Shown here: positions 55,156 through 64,000 of the stretch, in pieces
Layout: each line of letters begins with the position of its first letter
Position numbering within the stretch: the first letter of the stretch is position 1
Assembly (NCBI GenBank): GCA_032690845.1
Contig: CM064429.1
Span: 21,239,807-21,303,806, forward strand
Length of the DNA: 64,000 bases
Source: Eleusine coracana subsp. coracana
Taxonomy: Eukaryota > Streptophyta > Magnoliopsida > Poales > Poaceae
Direction of reading: 5' to 3'
Made by a program: the position numbers and the translations under genes
The notes under the pieces: model-generated
The model's database searches: none
Seen by the model: only the letters and a program-made list of their open reading frames with translations
Told to the model about the DNA's origin: nothing

Positions 55156-56682
55156 TGTTGGCGCTTCTTAGCTACATATTTTATATGCGAAAAGCAATCA
55201 TGTTCATACCATATTCTCATGAAAAGCATGTGCTATTACCTCTAATATTGATGATTTCTACATGTAGTGTCGTTTGAGTTCTTTGATGCAGAATTAGGTG
55301 AAAAGACACTAAAAAGGCTCAATTATAAGAAGTACCGATGTGAAGCCCGACTCGCCATGCAAGGAGGGCTTCCCACAAGCACATGGCTCCTACAAGACAC
55401 CTCTAGATGTCCATGGAGCCCAACATGTAAGCCCAAGGTTGTGGCCCAATGCCTAAGGATTTCTAGAAAGTTTATCGGGAAGGAAAGTTCAATTTGTGCA
55501 GCCTAGAAACAACACTGTATTGCAACGCAGTTTCGAAGTTCAAGGCTTGGTCAAATGGGAAAAGATATAACTAGAAAGTTGTAGATCTCGTTGATAGCTT
55601 TCCGGAACATATATGGATCATATTATTTAGACGAAGATAGGAGGTATGAGCCCCACAAGGAGACCTGCGTAGAAGAGTCCGAATCAGAACATATATTCTT
55701 GCAGCGCGTTTTTGGGAACTAGGACGGCCGAATCTGGACTTCAAACGAATACCAAAGTTGTAGAACTTCTGAAGTACAAAAGATCAATATGAGGAGAAGA
55801 CAAGGCAAAATCAGAAGCGTGCCGACCGGCATCATCTCCGTGCCGATCAGCACGAGCTCTTCAAGTTTCAAAAAGTGCTCCATTGTTTCCAAAAATCAAG
55901 TATATGTGTTTCAAAAGGTTGGGGAGAAGAAAGAAGGATTTAGCTAGTGCTGTTTATTTTTCAACTTCCTATGCTCAAGGACGACCATCGTTATTCACAT
56001 TCTGAAGCACTAGCTAATAGACTTCAAGGATTGATGGAAGATCAAGAATGTTTGCAAGATTGTGCATAAAACTACCAAGTGCATTCATTTGGCTTAAACT
56101 CTATCCTTCCAACTATGCGCAATCCAATTTTGGGAACTTAGTTTGTGTCTTGAGATCATCCTTTAGCATTTGCACATGTCCTCCTTTCTAATGCGTGTGT
56201 TTTCCTCTCTTCCATCCACCGTGTTGTTCTAATGGCCTTTTTGACAAGTGTCTATAAAACCAAGAAAAATTGTCTCTTGATTTGACAATATTCTAAGTTA
56301 CATTGTTTTGCTAGTTGTTTTCCATCCAAGCTACACATAAAGCCTTCCACTAAATATTTGTAGATAAGATCACTTCTAGTTGTTCAGCTTGTGAGATTTG
56401 TGAGATGAGTACTCTTGTCTTGGTTCATTGCAAGAGAGTGTTTTGTTTGGATGATGATACTAATCTGCTTTGCGAGTTGAAGCTACTTTATTTCATCATT
56501 GTGGTTGTTTCTAAGTTATAATGTGTCCCCTACTTGTATATGTGAGTAGTAGAATTGGTGCAACATAAATATTTTGTGCTATATTCTTAAAGTGGGTTGG
56601 ATATGCATGTGCTTTGATGAATGCAAGTGAAGATAACATGATTGCAACACTGATCTCTCCTTTAGAGGGTAAAGTGATTTAT
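55156..56682 (+). repeat. Left LTR and internal remnant of the non-coding element
   Basis: The first half-kilobase matches the right LTR. CGTGCCGACCGGCA and CGTGCCGATCAGCACG (55,835-55,865) are palindromes of the kind found in the right LTR. Sequence from about 55,900 to 56,682 has no match I can see and no gene; the left LTR end and primer site were not found. Confidence 0.5.
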
Positions 56683-57970
56683 TGTTGACGTAAAAATCTA
56701 CACGCGTGACCTGGGAGATTTGCTTTACTCCAGAGCAGACTCAATACGGAAACCGGGGCATGCCAGTTGATTTTCCCTGCAAGCCGACAAAGAAAAAAAA
56801 GGTCAAATTCCCTATGTCACTGGCCTTATACAAGCCAATGAGAAAACCGATAGTCACTGTTCATGAAAACCAGTCGATGGCTATAAAGAGTAAATAATAA
56901 TTATTAATAAACTAGTCGGCTAATTGTATCAGCTTATCGACAAGCTAATAAATGAATATAAAAAACTACGACAACTAGTGCCGATAATTACCAAGTCGAT
57001 AGAGCAAAGACGATGAATCTGTAAGCGGTCATGCTAAGACTTGCTCAATCGATGATGTGAAGTCGATAGATCTGATAGGAGTTATTGCAAATATGCCTTA
57101 AAATCATAGATCTAATATATTCAAATAAAGGGCATGATCGACTATCGAAGGTATGAAAATTATTAAGTGAAGTACTACAAAGTTGATCGGACCATGATAA
57201 GCTATCGGCTAAACATACCGATAGAACCCTATCGACTCTACCTATAATCGGATTGGACCTAATTCTATCGACTCAGCGAGAGGTCAGAGTCGATGCAGCC
57301 TCAATGATTTGAGCAGATCAAACTTAATCGAGACAGTGCCCAAACAAAGTAAATAGATCGAGATACATTCTAATTATAGATAAAATCAACAAAGAGACTC
57401 GAATAACAGATCTAAATCAAGTTCGTAAAACCTACTAAAAACACAATAGGTCGAACCTAACTAAGACACTACTACGATGCAAAAGTCGATAGAACAGACT
57501 TGATAAAGATATAATTACTGGATAATTAGCAATTACGAAGATAACAACTAGAATATCAAATTAATGAGAAAGCACTAGTTGTGAGACTACCAAAGGTGAC
57601 AAATCCAATTCTCATGCCAAGATTATAGCCGATGCAGCCCACGCGAGACGAGGATTTTGTCCAACAGGAAAAAGGTGGCGATGCGCCGAGTTGTATTGAA
57701 TGAAAGTGTTAATCTTTTTTGTACAGACCCTATAACATATTTATAGCCCCGCACAAAGCGGTTCTGACCTGAGTCAGTCTGGACTCTTCGGTTTCCAAAC
57801 AAACAAACCGACTAGATTTATTCCTAAATAAAATCTTTCTAAAACAGAAAAGATAAATTAAACCCTAGTGAGCCCACTTTATTCCCTGCGGCCATTGGAC
57901 TTCTTTGACTCGGCCGATTTTCACTCTGTGCCATTGATTACTGGGCCTGGTCCTAATTCCGGTGCTAACA
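56683..57970 (-). mobile_element. Solo LTR with target duplication TTTAT
   Basis: TGTTGACGTA...GGTGCTAACA, 1,288 bp with TG...CA ends, is flanked on both sides by TTTAT (56,678-56,682 and 57,971-57,975). A TATA box on the minus strand (CTATAAATA, 57,738-57,746) sets the orientation leftwards. No coding sequence. The tract contains many TCGATAG/CCGATAG-type short repeats. A solo LTR is the product of LTR-LTR recombination. Confidence 0.85.
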
Positions 57971-58013
57971 TTTATTTACTTGGGGACGAGGAAAGGTTTA
58001 AGCATCGGAGAGT
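57971..58013 (+). promoter_or_regulatory. Polypurine tract region before the right LTR
   Basis: ACTTGGGGACGAGGAAAGG followed by TTTAAGCATCGGAGAGT lies just before the right LTR start at 58,014. The purine-rich composition and position fit a PPT, though it is not directly adjacent to the LTR. Confidence 0.45.
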
Positions 58014-59916
58014 TGTTTGCGCTTCTTAGCTACACATTTTATATGCCAAAAGAAACCATGTTCCTACCATATTCTCATCAAAAGCATGTGTTATTACCTC
58101 TAATTTTGACTATTTCCACATGTAGTGTCCTTTGATTGCTTTGTTGCAGAATAAGGTGAAAAGACACTAAAAAGGCTGAATTATGAGATGTACCGATGTG
58201 AAGCCCGACTCGCCATGAGAGGAGGTTTTTCCACAAGCCCATGGCACCTATAAGACACCTCTGGACATCCATGGAGCCTAACATGCAAGCCCAAGGTCGT
58301 AGCCCAATGCCCAAGGATTATTAGAAGGTTTATCCGGAAGGAAACTTTAATTTGCGCAGCCCAGAAACAGCACTGCATTACAATGCAGTTTCAGAGTTCA
58401 AGACGTGTTCTAATAGGAAATGTTATAACTCAAAAGTTGTAGAATTCGTCAAGTGCTTTTTGGAACATATATGGATCATATTATTTGGACTCTGGAGTTA
58501 GGAGATATGGTCCCTGCAAGGAGACGTGCGCAGAAGAGTCTGAATCAGAACAGATATTCTTGCATCGCGCTTTTGGGAAGCAGGACCGCCAAATCTGGAC
58601 TTCAAATGAATACCAAAATTATATAACTTTCTGAGGGGTACGAGATAGATTCTAGACTCACCTTATTTGGACTATGGGCATGGGAGTTGATTTTTGGAAG
58701 TCAGTGCTTGATACTGAAGGTGCAAAACCAACTTGGACTTTATCTCTAAGGGGCTAACTTCATGGCCAAGCAAGGAGGACGTCTACAGACCCTATATAAA
58801 TACCCCAAGGATGTAGGAGGATGGGTGTGGACTTGTATTTACCCCATGCAAACCCTAGAAGCTATTGCACATCGCCGGGAGGCCGCCGGAGCTGAAGAGC
58901 CACCAAATTAAGAGATGTAGTCTAGTTGGGTAGCTGTCCTGCGTGGTTGCGCTACTCCAGAGCTAAGAAGAAGTAGGGCCATGTATCTTAGGGGCCGTCA
59001 ACGTTGGAACAAGGTGGTGCCGGTCGGCACGGTCTTCATGCCAATTGGCACACCCCATTGACGGTGATGAATAAAGGTATAGTTCATATATTATCTCTGT
59101 CTCTGTCTTGATTCTATCCTTGGCTGCAATTGTGTTGGTCTGGATTGCCTGGTCTTACATATGCTTATTCCAATTTCTTAGTTCTAGACTAAGTTCTTAG
59201 ATGTTATCTTAATCGCGGTGATTAGGTTAGCTATTCAGATCCCGTATGAGCCATAATTACTTTAGCCTCTTGATATGCATGATTAGTTGTGACAGGGTTA
59301 GGTTGTTGCATGTTTAAGATTTAGTAGAGTAAAAGGTGGAGACCAAAGCATGGGGAATGATTAGTATCCACCTAAGCGTGGGAAAAATTAGGCCAGAGCG
59401 AGCAAAACCACCATAAAAAGCGTCATTGTCTTTGCTCATCTTTGATGTTCATCAGTTGTTTAAAGTGCCAAGAAATCTTTGATCATAGATGTCAGATTGC
59501 TACTGCTTCGATGCCGATCGGCACACCAGTTGCGCCGATGGACACGTCCTTTCTCCTACCGCTAGATGCATGCAGGCTAACTCTAGGCGGTTCTCTTTGA
59601 TGTATGTGTATGCTTCTAGATCCAACAAAGCCTTCACAATAAAAAGCCTTCATGCCGATCGGCACATTTGTGCCTCGATTAGCAGAAACCCCCTAGCTCA
59701 CCGATACAAAGCTCTCATCATTGAAGCCTACACCATTCATGCTCTGGTATGTGCAATAGGAACTTCATGCTAGGATTGATTCGTTAGACGATGTAGAAAA
59801 CCCTAAACACAATTCTCTTGCTGATCCTTATGGATTTGATATAAACCTTGGAATACTCTGAGGGAAAAGCTAAAATGTACATCATACACTTGCGGTATAT
59901 AAGTGGGTGCGTAACA
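58014..59916 (+). repeat. Right LTR of the non-coding element (about 1.9 kb)
   Basis: Starts TGTTTGCGCTTC and ends CACTTGCGGTATATAAGTGG followed by GTGCGTAACA. A TATA box (CCTATATAAATACC) is at 58,791-58,804, so transcription would run rightwards. GCCGATCGGCAC palindromes lie downstream of it at about 59,511 and 59,652, with imperfect ones at 59,011 and 59,038. Short frames here are not genes. Confidence 0.65.
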
Positions 59917-60230
59917 ATGACCAAGAGTGTCACATGGTGGCCGTTAAAAGAATCTTGAGACATTTGGTTCACACACCCAACCTAGGGCTTTGGTACCCCA
60001 AGGATTCAGAGTTCAACCTAATAGGCAATTGCGATGCGGATTCTGCCAAGGATAACATGGATAGAAAGAGCACCTCTGGGACATGCCAATTCTTGGGTAG
60101 GTCCCTAGTGTCATGGTCAAGCAAGAAACAAAATTCCGTTGCTCTATTCACAGCCGAAGCAGAGTATGTTGCAGCCAATAGTTGTTGTGCACAACTACTT
60201 TGGATGAGACATACTCTAAGGGACTATTGA
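59917..60230 (+). pseudogene. Copia RNase H, second part
   Basis: Resumes the sequence broken at 55,155: ECHMVAVKRILRHLVHTPNL, GLWYPKDSEFNLIGNCDADS, RKSTSGTCQFLGRSLVSWSS, TAEAEYVAANSCCAQLLWM, ending LRDY and a stop at 60,228. The remaining RNase H and pol C-terminus are absent. Confidence 0.85.
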
Positions 60231-60300
60231 TAAGATCACGATGACGTGTGTCCAAAAATTGTCCCAATCTTTCATGAGACATACTCTAAGGGACTATTGA
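60204..60300. repeat. 27-bp direct repeat, 70-bp offset
   Basis: ATGAGACATACTCTAAGGGA and the next 7 bases occur at 60,204-60,230 (end of the copia RNase H frame) and exactly again at 60,274-60,300. Confidence 0.9.
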
Positions 60301-60721
60301 CAAAATAATCTTTCTCCAAATTTATACGAGATAATGACTTATATGGCCGCAAAGACCATAGCAATATGTACAAAGCAACATAAGTCAGCTAATTAAAACA
60401 CCTTATTCAGCAGTGTGATGACTCAAGCTAGTACTTTAGGTTAGAGAAACAACCAGCAGCAATTGATCTCATGGTAGAACAAACCAGGAGAGTAATTCAA
60501 AGCATAATTAAATTAACTCCTTGTGACTATCAACATGAGTTGTATGATAGACAAATAAAATGATATGCTTACAAGATTGCAACCAATCCCTAGAGAGGTT
60601 TCTTCCAACCACGGCCAGCACTTGACCACGACCAGAAGAAAAGGAATTCAATAGAAGTCTGGAGCGCACCCAAGCAGTAGCTTGATTACGATCGCTTAAC
60701 AATCCCTAATTGGATCGGCTT
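60301..60721. other. Unassigned 0.4 kb between copia fragments
   Basis: AT-rich, with no domain, clear LTR end or tandem structure that I can see. It separates the end of one copia pol from the start of another. Confidence 0.5.
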
Positions 60722-61492
60722 TAATTCTCCAAGGAAGATGGAATCACCATCATGTTGGCTAGAGCAGTGCTCATCATGGAGAAAACTAAAAGTACCAATG
60801 AAAACCAAAGGGAGTATAGGAGCATCATCGGCTCCCTCTTGTACTTGACGGTGACAAGACCTAACATCCACTTTGCGGTGTGTCTTTGTGCTCGCTTTCA
60901 AGCTTCCATAAAGGTGACTCATCGCAAAGCTGTCAAGCGCATCTTCAGGTATCTCAAATATACCCTTGAGTTCGGTCTTTGGTACTCTGCATCTTCATCT
61001 CTTGATCTTATTGGGTACTTGAATGCGGAGTTTGTTGGGTGTAGAATTGATAGGAAGAGCATTTCGGGTACTCGCCATTTCTTGGGTACTTCTTTGGTTT
61101 GTTGGTCTTCTCGCAAGCAATCTAGTGTAGCCCAATCCACAATCAAAGCTGAGTATGTTGCTGCCACTAGCTGATGTTCTCAAATCCTATGGATGGTTTT
61201 CACCATGAGAGACTATGGGTTAACCTTTAAGAGTGTTCCACTTATGTTTGATAACTCCAGTGTCATTTGCTTAGCCAAAAACCCAATTCAACATGGTAAG
61301 GTCAAACACATAAATGTGAGATTCCACTTCCTGAGGGATAATGTTGAGAAAGGAGATGTCTCAAATACATTGACACTAAAAACCAATTGGCTGATATTCT
61401 CACCAAGCCCCTAGATGCTTCGAGATTTTCTTTTCTTCGAGGGGAGCTTGGTGTTTGCCATCCCTATGGCATCGTTTGAGGGGGACTTGAAG
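60722..61492 (+). pseudogene. Second copia RNase H and pol C-terminus
   Basis: A different copia copy. It has YRSIIGSLLYLTVTRPNIHF, ARFQASIKVTHRKAVKRIFR, YLKYTLEFGLWYS, RKSISGTRHFLG and TIKAEYVAATS, then a stop at 61,172. It resumes in VPLMFDNSSVICLAKNPIQH, GKVKHINVRFHFLRDNVEKG and, after a frame change, the pol C-terminus ADILTKPLDASRFSFLRGEL, stopping near 61,480. Wording differs from the copy at 59,917-60,230, so this is not a duplication of it. Confidence 0.85.
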
Positions 61493-62556
61493 TTCCTTTG
61501 TATATATGTATCTTACCTTTTCGCACTGCATCTCATATGTAATATATGCATTGGTAGATGAGCTTTGCCTCTTATGCTTTCTCGGATTTTTTTATTGCTA
61601 TGATTGAGCTTGAGCTAAGTTGTGTGGATGTGATAGCAATCTCTCATGCTTAGATTTTCTAGATGGCCTGTTATAGACTCTTTTTGAGCAACTTGCTAAT
61701 CTTAAAGGTGAACTTGGCTTTTTGTGAAACTCATGAACTAGTCTTGCCAAAAATTGCTCACCATGTATATAATTGCTTTTATCCTTGTCAAAACTTGTGT
61801 TGAGGCTAGTCTAGAGGATGTATTGCTTCTAGCACCTTGTGTTTGCGAAATGGAAGGCTTTGCAAATGTTTAGCTCATGATGGAACATTGTGGGAATGTG
61901 TGTTCCTTTTGCCACAAAGGCATGCTCATTAATTTGACCTTAATATGAAAGATAAATTGATCAAATTCAAAACTGCTAAATCCCAAAATTGTGCTTTGAT
62001 GCCTCGAGGTGTTTGCCATACCTAGTCGTGCGACCCTCCGCATGGATAAGGAGTCACATGAGGATCAATTAATAATATGTGAGCGTTTGTACGGCTCATT
62101 TGCTCGAAATGCTTGTTGCCCTGGTTGAGATTGAAACTGGCTAGTTTCCTTTGATTCACTTGATGGCTATTTTGCCTTGGATGGGAGTACTTATACATAT
62201 GATGGCAGCCTTTCTCATGATAAGCAAATTTGGTTCTATCTAAGCTAGTCAATCCTTCTGCTTAGCTTGTATAGCTCTTGGTGCTTATGTCTTGCTATCT
62301 ATTTTTGGTCTTTGTATAATTGTGAGCTATTGCTTTTACACTTCATAGCTCTATGTTTGTGATTAGCAAGGTTAAATGCTTGTTGGCATAGTTGTGAAGC
62401 TCCTTAGGTTTGCATTTTCATGCATTGCATGTTTGTTCTTTTTGCTTCTTTGATGAGTTCATTGCCAAAGGGGGAGAAAATAATGGGTCATGCGCAAATA
62501 ATGCTAAAAAAACTTAAGATGACCTCATTTTCCATTACATGTGAACTACTACAAGT
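61493..62556 (+). other. Copia 3' non-coding region with sirevirus-type purine tract
   Basis: About 1 kb after pol with no coding domain. CCAAAGGGGGAGAAAA at 62,465-62,480 is the kind of purine tract repeated near the 3' LTR in sireviruses, preceded by similar tracts near 61,440 and 61,478. The copia LTR that should follow is displaced by the gypsy LTR at 62,557. Confidence 0.6.
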
Positions 62557-64000
62557 TGTGACACCCAGGTGTATCTTTTCTGCTTAACAAGTATGCACAG
62601 CATGAATTATAGCTAAGTGTAACATAAAATGATAGAGTCCCCACCCAATTTGAATTAAGTATAGACAAATAAAAACACTACAAACAAGGTTGTGAGGCAA
62701 GTTAAAATTTTTCTATACAACATATGCCAAGTAAATTCATAATCAGTTTAGTAATAATAAAATAGAATTTTAGGACAAACATGGGAATTTTATCTCATTT
62801 GGAAGTACCCCAAATAAATAAATTAAACCTAAAAACCTTTCTGATTTAAATAATTAATGGAAAATAATTGTAATTCAAATTGGAAAATGTCCTTCAGCAA
62901 AGTGTTCAAAATATCACCTGTACCAAATTTCTTGATTTTTGAAGGCCTCCAGCTATTTTATTTGGAATTTACTGATACCAGTGACTTAGTTGTGAAGATC
63001 AGACAAGATCCAGGGGCGCAGTGCAAAATCTTCTCTGTTCTTCCTCCATTGGCGCAGCAGGAGCAGGGCTCCCTCCGCCGCGCTTGCCACCGCCCTGCCT
63101 CGGAACTCCACGCGCAACAGCGCCGCCTGCCCCCCCCCCCCCCCCCCGCCCTGCTTGGCCCGTCCTTTCCCATCCATCACCTCCGCCGCGAGCGCCGCCC
63201 AACGGCCTTCTCTTCCCGCCTCTGCACGCCAACCATGTCAGCCGGCAAAACTTCAATTCCAGTTGCCCCGGCTGCTCCTGTCGCCTCAACCGCACGAATC
63301 GATGCCCTAACCCTTGCAAGACCCCGTGACCCCGTCAGAGCTCTCTCACTTCAACTCTGTGCCCTCTACTCTCTGCCTTCCTCTCTCTTCTTCCCAACCA
63401 CCCCACCATTGCCGCCCCCAGCTCGAAACTCAGGCTTTGCTCCGCCACAAGCATCTCCTGGCCAAGGACAGCACCACAAAAGACCGCGTGTAGACCCTTT
63501 CCTCCTCCTCACGCAAGTCCAGAGTCCGACCCTGGCCTAAGCCCGCCCAATTGCAGAGGGAACGCCAACGACCTCGTTCTGCGCAACTCCGGCCGCCCAC
63601 AAAATTCACCATCTCTGGTGAGCGCCCTCGCCCCGTTTCATCTTTTTTCTGTTGCGCAACGTCTCCTCGCGCTCACCCAACGTTTGCCCTCGGCTCCCCA
63701 CCCCTAGGTCGCGAGAAGAAGGGGTTTTCCCCAGCTAGCTGCCTCTGCTTCACCGTGCCGAGCCGCATTATCGGTGAGCACCACCTTCCGGCCCTCCTCG
63801 ACGAACGCCGACCCGATGCCGAGTCACTACAAGTCACCATGAAGCTCTAGGGCTTGACCGTGATCCGTTTCGTGCCACGTAGTAGAATCCCGATGCCGCC
63901 AAAGTTGCTCCCTCCGTCGCCTCTCGTCACCGACGACCCTCCAGTCAGATCCCGACCTCCCGATCCCTGTCAATCTCTCCGCCTCGACGTGCACATCATT
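62557..64000 (+). repeat. Long gypsy LTR, running off the window
   Basis: Starts TGTGACACCCAGG with no purine tract before it, so it is a 5' LTR or a solo LTR inserted in the copia tail (left flank CAAGT, 62,552-62,556). The layout copies the E1 LTR: TGTGA(T/C)ACCC start, AT-rich first 0.5 kb with CAAATTTCTTGATTT-like phrases, then a GC-rich CT-tract segment from about 63,050. A run of 18 C is at 63,130-63,147. The 227-codon frame at 62,857-63,540 has low-complexity Pro/Ser/Arg composition and no domain; I take it as LTR leader. Confidence 0.65.

Larger units (their letters stand above)
55156..59916 (+). mobile_element. LTR element without coding capacity, inserted in copia RNase H
   Basis: The left copy starts TGTTGGCGCTTCTTAGCTAC at 55,156 and the right copy TGTTTGCGCTTCTTAGCTAC at 58,014. 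They match for about 0.5 kb and then diverge. The right one ends GGGTGCGTAACA at 59,916. No gag or pol domain lies between. The flanks CCAAAGGAGTGTC (left) and CCAAGAGTGTC (right) are similar but not a clean 5-bp duplication. A solo LTR interrupts the internal part. It may be a deletion derivative or a large non-autonomous element. Confidence 0.65.
52896..60230 (+). mobile_element. Sirevirus-type copia pol, split by a nested insertion
   Basis: Integrase, RT and the first part of RNase H lie at 52,896-55,155; the rest of RNase H lies at 59,917-60,230. The 4.76 kb between is another LTR element. Gag, protease and both LTRs of the copia element are missing. Domain order (integrase before RT) and the motifs are copia. 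The sequence style is closest to sireviruses. Confidence 0.82.

Noticed and set aside
60722..61492. Duplication of the RNase H at 59,917-60,230
   Set aside because: The proteins differ in most variable positions, so they come from different copia copies.
63130..63147. Run of 18 C as a functional motif
   Set aside because: A simple homopolymer in GC-rich LTR leader, prone to slippage and assembly error.

Overview
The window is repeat-dense nuclear DNA from a flowering plant, most likely a grass. The retroelement families point there: chromodomain Ty3/gypsy elements with LTRs of about 2.5-3.5 kb and an extra ORF upstream of gag, sirevirus-type Ty1/copia, and an ATHILA ORF-1-like remnant. I found no host gene, tRNA, rRNA or CRISPR array. 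Nearly everything is satellite or LTR retrotransposon, most of it broken and nested. It looks like heterochromatin, perhaps pericentromeric.

Layout. (1) 1-16,604: an array of a 111-bp tandem repeat with multi-kb higher-order copies. It ends abruptly inside a gypsy integrase. (2) 16,605-21,220 (+): 3' remnant of chromovirus E1 (integrase core, chromodomain, PPT, 3.5-kb LTR). (3) 21,221-22,980: ATHILA ORF-1-like remnant (+) and an acidic ORF (-). (4) 23,040-28,290 (-): sirevirus with gag and one LTR, pol lost. (5) 28,302-32,271 (-): pol, gag and the C-terminal half of an ORF0 from gypsy element E3. The rest of E3 (ORF0 start, primer site, LTR) lies at 44,865-48,352, because (6) gypsy element E2 (32,272-44,864, +) inserted into ORF0 with target duplication TCTTC. 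(7) 48,353-52,895: gag-protease fragment of another gypsy element (-) with one LTR in its own orientation and a related LTR inverted on the other side. (8) 52,896-60,230 (+): sirevirus-type copia pol split by a 4.8-kb LTR element that itself carries a solo LTR (TSD TTTAT). (9) 60,722-62,556 (+): tail of a second copia element. (10) 62,557-64,000 (+): start of another long gypsy LTR, running off the window.

Main points for a second look. E2 carries, between its 5' LTR and its primer site, a 915-bp copy of the DNA flanking its own 3' LTR. E3's ORF0 begins with a peptide resembling the histone H3 tail. The 111-bp monomer is exactly 37 codons, is open on the minus strand over long runs, and is built from four consecutive inverted repeats. 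Most premature stops in the gypsy elements are TAG where the family has Gln, as expected from deamination of methylated CAG. Two LTR systems carry different palindrome families of the same design.

All calls come from reading sequence and translations. Family names rest on recognised motifs, not on database searches.
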